A DNA stretch of 64,000 bases from Pomphorhynchus laevis (GCA_012934845.2 WNNJ02003718.1:124001-188000), one strand, 5' to 3'. Positions 1 to 12,371 are shown, counted from the stretch's first letter. The notes: generated by a model from the letters alone, not told the origin. Translations and numbers: made by a program.

Positions 1-368
1 CTTAAAAATGATTTGTGGCATTTCCTAAAATTTCCTAATCATTTATTTTTATCCACAAACTATCCAATTCGAATCTCGATTCGAATATTTGAACCGAAGA
101 AGAAATTTTTATATTAAAATAAATTAGGTGAATTTTCTAATTAGTTACTATTTCATTAACTAATAATGATTATTCATTTAAATAATTTATTTTTTATTTC
201 ATAATATTTTATTATTCAGTAATATTTTATTATTTTCATATATTATTGATAAAATATATTTCAGCGATTGCTATCTATTTTAGATGGCAATGTACTATAT
301 AAAATGTGTTGTAGTTTTGTTTTAAACATTTAATATTGCCATATATCGATTTAACATTTTTCTAACAG
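1..368. other. AT-rich intron of the ariadne gene
   Basis: No gene seen. The stretch ends in a polypyrimidine run and CAG acceptor at 366-368 that opens the first visible ariadne exon. It is therefore most likely the 3' part of an intron whose 5' exon lies outside the window. Confidence 0.6.
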
Positions 369-3300
369 ATATTTTGAATCCGATACTACTCAGTTGCTTT
401 GTGATGCCAATATAACGCCTGCTTCTAGTGATTTTACTGATACCGAGAACTGTTTGCTATCAAGTTCATCGTCTACAGCAAGTTCACATTGCCATGTTTC
501 CGGAGATTTTACTTTTCTGTATTTCAGATATGTGCTGACGCAGTTTATTGTGGTATATGCTTTTTGTGCTTTCCAATGGATGTAAGTGCATTACTGCTAA
601 ATGTTGAATCAATTTGTTCACTCAAACTTAGTTGAGATAAAAAAAGCTGATTAGTTTTGATGAAGAAAAGTGTTTGCCTGTTTAATTAATTTAGCTTAAC
701 ATTTCATTAACTATAAAGCAGTTATTTAACAATTAATTAATTAGTCAACAATTAATTAAATATAAATTAGTTATTTAACAATTAATTAACTATAAATTAA
801 TTATTTAATCAATTAATTATTATGATTTTTACATAAATTTTATGCTACAGAATAAAACTGCCGGTTAGCTGTAAATAAATCCAATTTCTTTCGGGTTTTA
901 ATCTTTCGCTCTTTTGAAAGTAAGTTAGTATCTTTAAATATGTACTCATGTTCTATACGTTTAAAGTTTGTATGATGAAAACAATAATAGATTAATTTGT
1001 TATTTGAACAAATTATTTTATTGGATTCAAACATTTGTTGTAAGTAAAATGAGTTAAACTGATTTCTATTGATTATTCCCTTAAAAATATCTTAATAAAA
1101 GTATTTAGAAAAAATATATCTTATATAATAGATATAATATTATCTTAATAAAAGATATCTCATAAATATTTTAAAGATATAAATGACTTTATCTTTCAAA
1201 TTTCTTTATTATCAAAGAAATCCACAATTATATCATATTTCTGCTTTTTTTTATTGAGCTGAGATTTTGTAGAGCAAAATCTAAAATTTATTAGCAAAAT
1301 ATAAGTTTTTGCTTTTATATGACTAGCAACAAATCAACATTTTAGCTACCAGTAGCTCATGTTTCATAGACAAATCATCAAAATTCTCCCAGCCCTAGAT
1401 GTACATAAAAGCTGGAGGTTTCGTCTTGCGCCTTCTTTACGAACAAATTTTACAAAAAAACTAAAATTTCTGCACATCATGATTCTTATACGTATATATG
1501 TAAGCCGGTGCGTAAATAATATTGAATTATTCACTATTTTTAAATTTCTAGTTTATATTTCTAAACCGAAATATATAATCAAATCATTATGTTGGATCCT
1601 GCCTTGTTAGTGCAAAAAATCGCTTGAAACTGTTGCCCAGGAGCCAAAACTGGCTACGATTAATTTTTAATCCATATTTGCTACTAAATAACTGGACTTA
1701 GATCATCAGCTCCATCAATCTAATGTATCACAGCGATACCACCCAGCAGTCATCGTCAGTCGGATAAAGTGGTTAGGGTGCATTTCGACTGCTTTTGTGA
1801 TAACTGTAAAGACACCAGCAATATATATAGTAATTGATTTTGTTGATTTCTATCTATACTATCTTTTGATTAGTTTTAATCACTATTTCAGAAATTATAC
1901 TCTATAAATGTTTTTAACTAGGGAACATCTAGTCTTCGATGTCGACACGAATTTTGTAACACTTGCTGGGATTCCTATCTAAATACCCAAATACTTACCG
2001 AAGGCCGATCTGATGTTTGCAATTAATTTATTTTATATTTATTCATTCTTGAAGTTTAGACGATACAATGTCCAGCCCAATCATGTAATGTTCAAGTTGA
2101 TGAGAATTTAGTGAGGTAAAGCAGCAAATTGTTTCGTTTTTATTAAATTGTTTTTCTTTTTAATTCGATTTAAAAAAGTTTGATATTATTTGATAGCTAC
2201 TTAGTGCTTTTTATAAAACAAGTTTGCAGATGTTTCTAAATTTATTGTAGAATGCCCACCTTTGTATAAATTTAGATATATATCCTATTTGTATTTTTGT
2301 GTTCGGACATTTTTATGTTTCTTTAACACAGTAAAAATGATAGTATCTATGTTATATTAATGTATTTACATACCTTCGTACCATTGCAACTCTGTCATTT
2401 TTATTCTTTTAGTTTTCATTTGGTGCACATATCAATATGTACTTTACAGTTTAACAATATTTCATTACCACATTTTCGTATTCTATTACCAATATTTATC
2501 TTAGCATAACCGTTAAGTTCTATATTACGAAAAATATAAAAGCTGTTGAATTTGACGCTTTTGACGTTCTTCAAAAGCGTTTAAACAGAATTTGATTGAA
2601 GTATATTTTGAAGTATAGTATATATATTTTAAGTGTATTGAAGTATCTATCATTTTTATAGCAATACATAATAACGCAATTAAATAATTAGAATATATTT
2701 AAAATAATATAATTATTAAGATTTAAAAGCTTATTTTTATCGAATACAATAGAACGAGTCCCATCCAAATTTTTTAAACACCAAGTTTTATTGTCAAATT
2801 TCTTAGCTAATGTGATTCTGAGTACGAATTAGTCTTCTATTACGATGTACACATCATCTAACAAGACGATGTGCTAATACATATTCTTTAAATATAATGG
2901 AGAGAACTACAGTTATATACATTTCGCCTGACATTCTTTAAATGATACATTCTTTGAACGATGCATTCTTTAAACTACAAGTTATTTGAACTATTCTGTC
3001 TTTAAATGATACATTCTTTAGTCAATAAATTCTTTATACGATAAATTCTTTAAATGACAAATTCTATGAACGGTAAATTCTTGAATGATAAGTTCCTTAG
3101 ATGATAAATTCTTTTCATGGTAAATTCTTTGATTGACAAAGTCTTTGAACGATAAATTCTTTAAACAATAAATTCTTTGATCGGTAAATTCTTTTAACAA
3201 TAATTCTTTGAACGAAAAATTCTGTAAACTGTAAATTATACGAACTGTAAATTTTATGAACGATTAATTGTTTGAACGATACATTATTTTAGTGATACAT

Positions 3301-6300
3301 TCTTTGAACGATAAATTTTTTAAACGATTAATTCTTTAAACGATAAACTCTTTGAACGATACATTCTTTGAACGATACATTCTTTGAACAATACATTCTT
3401 TGGCAATACATTCTTTAACCGATATTTTCTTTAAACGATACATTCTTCGAACGATATTTTCTTTGAATGATACATTCTTTAAACAATACATTATTTGAAC
3501 AATACATTCTTTGGAGAATACATTCTTTGAACGATAGTTTCTTTGAATGATAAAATTAAAAGATTAATTCTTTAAATGATAATTTATTGAACGATAACCA
3601 ATCCAAACTATGACATTCCAACATATTTATCGTTCGACTAATTATGTAACATTGTTTCATTTTTAATAAATATCATTATTCCTATCAAAAATATATTATT
3701 TCATTCTTTACTTAGAAAACTGATCAAGGATAAAATGGTTCTGGCAAGATATCAAAAGCTTGTTGGACGCAGTTTTGTAGAGGTTTGTTTTAATATGCAT
3801 TTTGTTATGACGCGATATTTGGCGACGATAGAATAGTAAATTATTCCGTTGGTGTCCCGGACCTTCTTGCCTAAATGCTATTGGTGTTTTATACACTGCT
3901 GCGCTACCAGTTAAATGTACATGCGGAGTCATATCATGGTTAGTAACTTGCCAAATAAGTATTTATCTACACATATTTAAAATTAGCTTTCAATGTGGTC
4001 ACAATTGGCATGAACCTATTCAGTGCAAATTGCTTTCTCTCTGGCTAACTAAATGCGACGACGATAGCGAATCTGCTAATTGGCTTGCTGCTAATACTAA
4101 GGTAGTGTATCTAATTTCTTAATGTGCTTACTTAGAAGAAAATAATTAAAAGTATTTAATCAAATATATTTCATATTAAAAATTTATAAATTCGAAATAA
4201 AATATTTCTGTAAAATGTAACATTGGATTCTAAATTACATATTTTATAATTATTTTATTGGCAGCTAACTCTTTCACTAAATTGCAAATAGTATCATTCA
4301 ATCTTCATAAATATTTCGTTATTATTTATTTATATTAATAATAATCAACAATTTTAATAATCAATAATTAACTTGAATGAATTATTGAAATTTACTTGTT
4401 TGATTTTTTCAATTTTTGTAAATAAAATATTTATTGAACAATAAATTAAAATTTTGATCCTAATATAATAATATAATATATAATATTATAATATAATAAA
4501 ATAATATATTTTAATTATTATTTTAACTATATTATTTATTATTTTTACTATTTTAGTCCTTGATAACTAACAACTATTATAATAGTTGTTAGTATTATAG
4601 TATATTATTTATTATAGTTATTGCGAGGGAAAGCAAACGATCGCTGCGCTTGCGCTTTTTGAGCAGTGTCTAAACAATTGCATTGTGGCAAGGGGAAACC
4701 GTTGGCACGTCAAGGTTGTTGCGTATGTAATTGTGCAGCATCCGTCTCTAAAGGTTGTCGCTGCAAACGTGAGGGCAGAGAGTGCCTAGGCTGCATAGCC
4801 CCAAATTATCGCTACCGTAGGATTTTAGCTACTGGTTTTTTAAGCTCAATCGCTAATGACAGTCAATCAAATCAATAAGCAAGGCTTTATTGCCTTGCTT
4901 ATTGCCTTTATTATACACATCGTATTCTTACTGAGAGGACCGGAGAGATGACTCAAGTATTAGTGGCTCTTAGGAATTCAACTAGTTTGGGACTTTGTAA
5001 TAAAGTTCTGGCAACCGAATCTTTTTCATGTTCCGCGGTGTTCTTCTGGTTTCGAATTTGTGAAATTAACTTGACACTAATTCAAACAAATAGTCCTCAA
5101 TAAAATTAACTGTTTTTGCAAATTAACGATTCGTTATAAATTATTTTCTAATATAAGATTTATATTGAATATTCACTAACTTGCTAACTATAGGTTGAAT
5201 ATCAATTACTTTTTATTAAATAAGTATTTCACTCGCAAGTTTTAAATAATTTTAATATAATTTTAATTTTAGGACTGCCCAGGATGTCATTTTCCGATTG
5301 AAAAGCGCGGAGGATGTAATCACATGACATGCACTAATTCATATTGTCGATTTGAGTTTTGTTGGATTTGTCTTGGACCGTGGAAGCCTCACGGTGTCGA
5401 CTGGTGAGAAATAACTAATTTGTTTTAATATTTTTACTAATAATATATTATTTTTTCCATGCAAAGGTATCAATGTAATCGTTTCGATGAAAGCGCTGCG
5501 AAACATGCCAAAACTGCTATGGAAGTAATTGTCTGCATTGTTCTGATAGAATAAAGTCCTTTTGTTTTTATTAGAAGTCAAGATCGGCTTTGCTGCGTTA
5601 CCTTCACTATTACAATCGTTACATTAACCATATGAACAGCTTAAAACTTGAAAATAAGGTAGGAAATTGCTCAAGCTGCAGTATCATGACAACTAATTCA
5701 TTTTTAATCTATTACTAATCGATTAGTCGATAAATTCGATTTATCGGATTTATGATCATTAAATATTTATGTATGCGAATATATGTGAGACAGCATGTTT
5801 TAATATAATTTTTTAAAATTAATATCTCTGCTACTGAGGAAATTCAATTTGAATATTTTTGTAATCTTGTGATGTGCAAAGTAGTGTTTAAGAACTTTTT
5901 CAAAATTGAATTTCACACGTTACGATTTTCTTAAAATTATAAGTTATTATAGCATATGTAATTGTTAATTGTTAACTCAAGTTACAAAAATTGGATTTAG
6001 ATTCAACTTAATTTTTGAATCAAAAGTTTTATAAATCTCATTTTTTGGATCGTTTTAAATAAATTACTTAAAATGCATAATTGGATGTCTACAATAAATC
6101 TCATGTTTTGGATCGTTTTAAATTAATTAATTAAAATGTATAATTGGATGTCTACAAATTTATTAACAAACTAATATTTATCAGATATTTTTCGTTTTAT
6201 TTTTTTAATTATAAGCATTAGTTCCTTAATACCAACCGTTTATTTTTGTGCTAATACTGTACTGAGTAGTACATCATTACTGTCTAGCAATATTGAGGTG

Positions 6301-9300
6301 ACAGAATTATCGCTTATTTGAGATTATGTTAGACTATATTTGAGGATGTATTTAAATTATATGTAATTAAATGTGTATTATAATCTATAAAAATGAACGC
6401 ACAATAGGTTATTTGTACTCATTTTATTAACTGTTAAATTTTACTTAATTTTCTCACTCTAAATTTTACTTACAGCTAAAACCGTCTTATATCTTAAACA
6501 GTTTGATATAAAATTGATAAAATCAAAATAAATTTAATTAAATAATTTAATTTTAGTAATTTAAAATTTGAATGAACAAGCACTATCTTGCTGATTTTAT
6601 TAATTTAATTGATTAATTTATTAGTTCTTGATAATTTACTTAGGCAATTGTTACTAATTTGATTAAAATAAATAATCGTTTTAATTTTAATTTTATTTTT
6701 AATCGTTTTTATTAAAATAATTTTGAACTGACAAAATCAAAAGTGTTAATTTGATACTAGAAGGCCATCGGCCGACTCAAGGAAGCAGGCGGCATTGTCC
6801 CGCTGCACCGCGACGCTCAGTCGCTGCATGATCCAGTTAAAAGAGCACGGTTCTTCGTTTGTGCGCCTTAGTTTTTGTTCCCAGCCGCTGCAGGAACGCT
6901 GTTGCTCCTGGCCATACTGTGCCCAGCGATTTTTCAATTATGACCAGCGATTTTTGGCGAAAACGAGTATTACTTTTCGTCAAGATTGTGGTGTTTATTC
7001 TTCTTAAGTTGTTCCGTATTAGCCACGACTTCGTTTGCAGAGGACACGACGTCGGCGACGTGGCTGGCAGCCAACGTGTTCGGATAAGTGAAATCTTTAT
7101 ACAAAGATTTCGCCGGCTTCTCAAGGGAGAAGCGTTGCTCCGTCGGACCGCTTTCCGACATTGTTTTGTTATTTTTGATTAAAATCGAGTTTTTGAAAAC
7201 TTGTAAATTAAAAATACCAAATATTTTTTAAGCTTAGAAAAATTATATATTAACAAATAAATAAATATAAATAAAATATAATTATATTGATAAGTAAATA
7301 TAAATATTTAAAGTATTAAAATGCAGTTAGAAGTACTAATTTAAAAATATTAAAAATAAAATATTTTTATTAATGTTTGATAATTTGTTTTAATTAATAA
7401 AATTAATAAATTCATGAATACTTTTTATGTTTGATAATTAGATTGCTTTCTTTGTGCATTAAATGTTCTATTACTTCTAAGCAGGAAAAGATAATTTAAA
7501 AATATAATAAAATTTATTTAAAACTGCTCAATTTGTTTAAAATGTTGAAAATTTGAATAAAATATTCGCGCTGTTCCTGAGCTAAACATTGTTTTGCAAA
7601 TTGTTCAAATCCTCACTCTATTGCAGCTTCATCGGGCAGTGCGATTAAAAATGGAGTCTCTTCAAAATAATGGAATGTCTTGGATTGAAGTTCAGTTTCT
7701 TCGATCAGCTGTAGATATTCTGTTACAGTGTCGGCAAACGTTAATGTACACGTACGGATTTGCTTTTTATCTCAGCAAAAATAATCAATGTGATGTGTTT
7801 GAGGTTAGTTAATGTAGGGATAAAATGAACCATTTATCTAATTATTGCTTAGCAAAATCAAGCAGATTTAGAGAGGGCAACTGAAGATCTTTCATACTAT
7901 CTCGAAAACGAATTTGGAGATGTGGACATAGTAGTTTTGAAACAAAAAATTCAAGATAAATACAGGTTTGTCGTTTTATTTCCTAACGAATGCAATTCAG
8001 ATTTTATATTAACAACATTTATATTTTTTATAATAATTTGATTATCAAATATAAATTACAGCTTAAATTGTAAACTTTATTAAATAAATAATAATTTTAT
8101 CGAATAATTTTATAGTAATCGGTTAAATTAAAAAAAATATGTTCCAATTTTTTATTTTCGAAATTTGTTTGAGTCTGAGTCTACGTATTTTATACTATAT
8201 ATTAATGGAAAATAAAGATAAATAATTATAAATAATAAATAATTATATAATATTTTATACAATTTATTTTTATATAACCATAATAATATGTTGTGGTTTG
8301 CTCACAATGTATGTGAAGATATAATTTTTGAATACCATACTGTAAATTACATGTTTATTTTAAATTACTTCCAACAACGCGCATAATCATTAATCATTTA
8401 TTCTAATCATTTAATACATGTGTATTCACAAAAAAAGAAAGTAAAGTCACATCCGTCGTCATAACGATAACGCATATTTTCACAGCACAAAATAAAGAGA
8501 TAATGCACATTTTTATTTTCCAAGTGTCAATGGAAGATCGAGAGTATTCTCTCTCCGTATCTCTAACCCTATTTCTCTTACCCTATTTTATCATACAAAT
8601 GACAACCATCGTTCTCTCAAAGCAAACATCATATATCAGATAAGCTAACTGAGTCTACGTATTTTATACTATAAATAAATTAAAAATAAAGAAATAATTA
8701 TAAATAATAAATAATTATATAAGATTTTATACAATTTATATTATATTTTAAAATAAATCTTTCTACATAATAAACCACTTTTTCTTGTTTGCCAACAAAG
8801 ATCATAGTTTGTCAATTGTGATCTTGAAAACTAATTGCTTGAAAATTAACAATAAAGAAAGTTAGTTTTATTTATTTAATAATAAATAAATTATTTCTTT
8901 AAAATAAAGAAATAATTATAAATATTAAATAATTATATAATATTTTATACAATTTATATTTTTTATATAACCATAAAATTCATTATTAAAATTTTAAATG
9001 AAATCAATTTTCGAGCTTGATTTAATTTCTCGCTTTACATATTTTGCTGCTATTTGTTTGGTGAGAGAGACGTATTAAAACGAAAGAGCAAAATTGTTAA
9101 AAATGTTTAATCGATTAAATTATAAATTTAGTTTAATCTTAAACTAAATATGTTTTTATTGTTTATTTTCAAAATTTGTTTTAATAATTTTGAAATTAAA
9201 TTTATGACATAAAATAGAAGTGTAATAAATGCAGAAATTGTTTTCCGTGACTTTCCGATAGAAACCATTGAAAAGATAAGCATTTATATATCAGATAAGC

Positions 9301-10201
9301 TAACTGAGTCTACGTATTTTATACTATAAATAAATTAAAAATAAAGAAATAATTATAAACAATAAATAATTATATAATATTTTAAACTGGGTTGAGAACC
9401 CCTGGATTAAGGTATTTCATCGATCTTTTAATTTAGCTGTAATGTAGATTATGACATAAACATAATTTGAAAAGATAAGCATATTAAGTTAGATAGATTT
9501 TTGGAAGTCATTAAGCCTTAGACCCGATATTATGTATTTTACATGTTTCGCTTCAATTTCATTCTATTGGAAAAATTGCTATTATTTTGTACAACGGAAT
9601 GTGCTAAATGAAAATATAACCTTAATGATTAGCATATTGTTCACTTGACCTCTGATAGCATTCAGTTAACTTTAGAAATTAGCTCAATAGATTAAAAAAT
9701 CTAAGGAATTCTTGATAAACTCACAAATTAATGTTGAACTCAATTTCATTTCTCACTTTAAATATTTTGCTGCTATTTTGTTCCTTGAGAGCAACATATT
9801 AAAATGAAAGAGTAACAATTAAAGCCAATGAAATTGGCTTCAATTTCATTCTATTGGAAAAATTGCTGTTACTTTGTACAAAGAAATAAAAATGAAAAAT
9901 GAAAATGCTTAATGAAAATATAACCTTAATGATTAGCATATAATGATGCATTTTATGATTAGATGTAATTATAAAAGATTTCTATTAATGCAGAAGTTTG
10001 ATTTAAGACGAAGTATAAAGTAGGGTAGCGTTTTTCAGCTCTATTTTAACCAGCGATATATTTTCATATTCTTATTTTGTTTTAATATTTATATTTCGTG
10101 AAATTAGGTACTGTAAAAACAGACGAAGAGTACTTATAAATCATGTATATGAGGGATACGATCGCGATTACTGGGATTATCGTACAGAGATGATAAAATG
10201 A
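369..10201 (+). CDS. ari-1 / ARIH1 homolog: Ariadne-1 family RBR E3 ubiquitin ligase, 3' part, 13 exons
   Basis: RING-between-RING ubiquitin ligase; the family takes ubiquitin from E2 onto a RING2 cysteine and works with neddylated cullin-RING ligases. Exons read with matching phases: 369-495, 528-581, 1922-2014, 2060-2115, 3716-3782, 3832-3938, 3987-4101, 5273-5403, 5467-5524, 5575-5658, 7627-7803, 7853-7965, 10108-10201 (about 424 codons to a TGA). RING1 begins with CGIC in exon 2 and continues with [10 protein letters not shown] in exon 3 (the usual CGH is CRH; the zinc ligands remain). The IBR spans exons 5-7 ([19 protein letters not shown]). RING2 is exon 8 with the catalytic cysteine in GGCNHMTC, then [12 protein letters not shown]. 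The Ariadne domain occupies exons 9-13 ([33 protein letters not shown]). Short introns of 48-50 nt alternate with long AT-rich ones holding repeats. The N-terminal acidic and UBA-like part lies upstream of the window. The frame is intact throughout what is visible. Confidence 0.95.
582..1921 (+). other. Ariadne intron, no gene seen
   Basis: Intron between the two RING1 exons, donor GTAAGT at 582, acceptor ending at 1921. It holds ATTAATTA-rich runs at 700-820. I see no conserved coding segment. The 83-codon open frame at 1359-1610 has no family features and looks like chance. Confidence 0.6.
2930..3600. repeat. 16-bp minisatellite, about 40 diverged copies
   Basis: A long run of units close to ACATTCTTTGAACGAT, with point changes (TTTAAACGATAA, TTTGAACAAT) and occasional 1-2 bp length changes. 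It lies wholly inside the ariadne intron between exons 2060-2115 and 3716-3782. The unit is not a multiple of three, and the open frame seen antisense is a by-product of the repeat. Confidence 0.9.
4650..4905 (+). pseudogene. Cysteine-rich CXC-like ORF remnant with a 3' hairpin, in an ariadne intron
   Basis: Open frame of about 70 codons in an intron, clearly richer in GC than its surroundings. It encodes a cysteine cluster ([20 protein letters not shown]) like the CXC zinc-binding segments of some transposable-element proteins. No ATG opens it in a convincing context. Directly after its stop is a perfect 13-bp inverted repeat, 4873-4885 with 4892-4904, loop TTTATT. I read it as an exonised or transposon-derived fragment; function unknown. 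Confidence 0.4.
6031..6157. repeat. 63-bp direct tandem duplication
   Basis: Two adjacent copies starting ATAAATCTCAT at 6031 and 6094 and ending GGATGTCTACAA. They differ at a handful of positions. Located in the ariadne intron 5659-7626. Confidence 0.8.
6746..7165 (-). pseudogene. Transposon-like GC-rich coding remnant in an ariadne intron
   Basis: A sharp GC-rich island in an otherwise AT-rich intron, open in several frames on both strands. The minus-strand frames are the more protein-like ([20 protein letters not shown] at the right, [12 protein letters not shown] near the left). The same VA..(Q/A)R.NAACF peptide recurs in a second GC-rich island at 46600-46830, so this is a dispersed element rather than a host exon. 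Element class uncertain; broken. Confidence 0.4.
8175..9390 (-). repeat. Several copies of an AT-rich PLE-associated terminal repeat
   Basis: The motif GATAAGCTAACTGAGTCTAC followed by GTATTTTATACTATAAATAA and an A/T run occurs at about 8640 and 9290, with diverged copies near 8175 and 8890. Its reverse complement (CGTAGACTCAGTTAGCTGAT) ends PLE terminal repeats at about 21645, 24365, 25025, 44385, 47075, 53635, 61185 and 61920. These copies therefore look like solo ends of the same PLE family, inserted in the long ariadne intron 7966-10107. Confidence 0.6.
9548..9945. repeat. Direct duplication of about 90 bp, spaced about 290 bp
   Basis: The segment CTTCAATTTCATTCTATTGG through AATATAACCTTAATGATTAG occurs at about 9550-9640 and again at about 9838-9945 in the last ariadne intron. 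No coding potential. Confidence 0.6.
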
Positions 10202-10730
10202 TGTCTTGCTTTAAAGTTACATGCACAGTTACATGCAAGTTAGATGCAAAGAAGAAAATGTGTAAAAATCATGGTGTTAAAGTTTAAATCCGTATAGCGT
10301 TTTTTTAAGTCAATTTGAAATCTCAAATTTTACCTCATTTTTATTTTTGTAAACCATATCTTAGTAGTTCTTGTATAATTCGTTTTTATTATCGATGTTT
10401 CGTTTTACGTTATTTGAAACAAAAAATGATTTCACATTAATGCAAATAAATGCGAATTGTTTTTTTTCACTTTATACTTACTAGAAGTCCGTATACTGTC
10501 TTTATTTATATATCTTTATTTTGTCTTACTATCTTTGCTTTCTAGTCATTCAATCAAAATGCATAAAGTGAAATCTAAACAGCTATCTTAATAGTATAAA
10601 CTTGTATATGTTTAGCCTTATTTTCTACTGATATTAGAGAGTCTATCGAATTAAACAAATATGTTCAACTATTCACTTGACTGCTAATCCGAAAAAATGT
10701 GGAACCTACATTGAAGAATCATGTAAAATA
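10202..10730. other. Ariadne 3' flank, nothing further seen
   Basis: AT-rich sequence after the ariadne stop codon. It should hold the 3' UTR and polyadenylation site, but no single AATAAA stands out. No gene on either strand. Confidence 0.5.
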
Positions 10731-10735
10731 CCTTT

Positions 10736-11155
10736 CATTAATAAAAATATGCAATTTGTATTGCATCAACTTTGCAAAATTGTTTAAAATCATCATCGAA
10801 TGTTTTAAGCTGTAATGTACGTAATGATCTGGAAGAATCTAGCAAACTATTTATATTAATAAAGATTACGCAATGTGTATCACAACACTTTGCGCTATAG
10901 TTTAAAATAGTCCTGAAATGGTCAGCCTCTTATTTAAGAGCTGATTAGGAAGAATCGTAGAAACTAATTTTCATTTATAAAAATATGCAATTTGTATTGT
11001 ATAAATTTTGCAAAATGGTTTTAAATATTTCTCGAATGTTTTAAGCTATTAATGTACGTAATGATCTGGAAGAATCTAGCAAACTATTTTTATTCATTAA
11101 GATTACGCAATGTGTATCACACGCACAATGTGCCTTAGTTTTAAATAGTCGTAAT
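10736..11155. repeat. Tandem duplication, period 236 bp, two copies
   Basis: The marker GCAATTTGTATTG lies at 10751 and 10987, with the shared text ACGTAATGATCTGGAAGAAT and ACGCAATGTGTATCAC following in each copy. Intergenic between ariadne and UTP11. Confidence 0.8.
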
Positions 11156-11280
11156 CGGTAGATTAAATTTTGTCAAAAATTTGATAAAATTTTTAATAAA
11201 ATAAATTTTTTTATTAAAAAATTATTTGATCGTGTCTTGATTCTAAAAAGATCTGCAGCATATTGTCTTATCCGATAAGA

Positions 11281-11422
11281 TATCATAATATTATGAAAAT
11301 ATTAACTCAAGATATAATTTTATTATGATATCATAATATTATGAAAATATTAACTCAAGATATAATTTTATTATGATATCATAATATTATGAAAATATTA
11401 ACTCAAGATATAATTTTATTAT
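11281..11422. repeat. 48-bp tandem repeat, about 2.9 copies
   Basis: Units start TATCATAATATTATGAAAAT at 11281, 11329 and 11377 and are virtually identical, so the array is recent. Each unit contains an AT-only palindrome (TCATAATATTATGA). There are no spacers, so it is not a CRISPR array. Confidence 0.9.
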
Positions 11423-11453
11423 CCAATTAAATAATTGTTTCTTAAGATAAGAC

Positions 11454-11485
11454 AATTAAAAGGCGGTTATCACCGCCTTTTAATT
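11454..11485. other. Perfect 14-bp hairpin upstream of UTP11
   Basis: Arms 11454-11467 and 11472-11485 are exact inverse complements (core AAAAGGCGGT / ACCGCCTTTT) around a TATC loop. It is the most GC-rich spot in its neighbourhood, about 170 bp before the UTP11 start. It looks like an intrinsic bacterial terminator, but in this eukaryotic setting it is more likely an element remnant or a structured 5' region. Confidence 0.6.
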
Positions 11486-11651
11486 TGTATACATTAGAAT
11501 ATTAGCCTTTTACAACAGCTTTATGATATTGAAATACTAGTTCAAAATAATTTATTATTTATTTTGAATTTTGTAAATAATTTGATTCGAAATATGTTTA
11601 AATCTTTTAGAACCGTTTTAAACATAGCATAATCATTATAGGACGCTAACG

Positions 11652-12371
11652 ATGTCTTCATGGAAGAGGGCGAGTGCTCAAGGAAGGCGAAAACATTTAG
11701 AACGTTCTCAGCATTCCTCCAGAATGCATTTAGGTCTTTTGGAAAAGCATCGGGACTACAAACTACGTTCTGAAGATCGTCACGCTAAACAGAACATAAT
11801 TACAGATTTAAAAGCAGCAACCGTTGAGAAAAACCCGGATGAATTTTTTCATAACATGATTAACAGTGAATTTAAAGCTGGAAGTCACACAGTGAAATTA
11901 AAATCACACGATAAGAAAAAATTAGAGCGCCTTCATTCACTGGACAAATGCCACGTTGAGTACTGGCTAAATATCGAAAGAAGAAGGTCGGCTAAACTAT
12001 GTGCTAAATTGGGATTACCAGTGGAATGCGCAGTGAATGACGAAGACAAACTTGTAATGTCTAAACGTTACATTTTTGTGGATAGTTCTGATAGCGAACT
12101 TGACTACCCACTAGTAAATTTGAAAACCCCTCTAGATAAATGCTATTTGTCTGCTTGCCTAAAGAATGAAAACGCTGATCGTTGTAAAATCAGAAATGAT
12201 CTTGAAAAATGTAAAAAACGAATTAGCAAATTAATTGCAATTCACCATGATATATCATTAGGCTACCAAGATCGTCTGGAGCAAATAAAAGAGGATAAAT
12301 TTCATAAAGATTTAGATATTGAACCAGTAATCCCTTGGACTCCAAAAACTCCGTATAGGCGTATGCGTTGA
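11652..12371 (+). CDS. UTP11: UTP11-like small-subunit processome protein
   Basis: Single-exon gene, 239 codons, intact. UTP11 is a nucleolar component of the U3 snoRNA-containing SSU processome needed for 18S rRNA maturation. The N-terminus carries the family signature: SQHSSRMHLGLLEKHRDYKL, then R.EDRHAKQ, KNPDEFFHNMINSEF and a TVKLKSHDKK segment (human: HLGLLEKKKDYKLR, EKNPDEFYYKM). The middle (YIFVDSSDSE) parallels the conserved VFFFDT region and the C-terminus ends in basic PKTPYRRMR. Slightly shorter than the human protein of about 250 residues. The start is chosen because the conserved region begins immediately after it; CTTTTAG at about 11605-11611 could be an acceptor for a 5' UTR intron or spliced leader (inference). 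Confidence 0.93.
   Translation: MSSWKRASAQGRRKHLERSQHSSRMHLGLLEKHRDYKLRSEDRHAKQNIITDLKAATVEKNPDEFFHNMINSEFKAGSHTVKLKSHDKKKLERLHSLDKCHVEYWLNIERRRSAKLCAKLGLPVECAVNDEDKLVMSKRYIFVDSSDSELDYPLVNLKTPLDKCYLSACLKNENADRCKIRNDLEKCKKRISKLIAIHHDISLGYQDRLEQIKEDKFHKDLDIEPVIPWTPKTPYRRMR

Noticed and set aside
394-585. 63-codon ORF read straight through exons 1-2 of ariadne
   Set aside because: Its last third is in the wrong frame for RING1; the first part is real exon, but the correct reading requires the 32-nt intron.
3018-3200. 60-codon minus-strand ORF in the minisatellite
   Set aside because: Its peptide repeats every 16 residues because the DNA unit is 16 bp; it lies inside an ariadne intron.
11281-11422. 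Possible CRISPR-like repeat
   Set aside because: Units are contiguous without unique spacers and the genome is eukaryotic.
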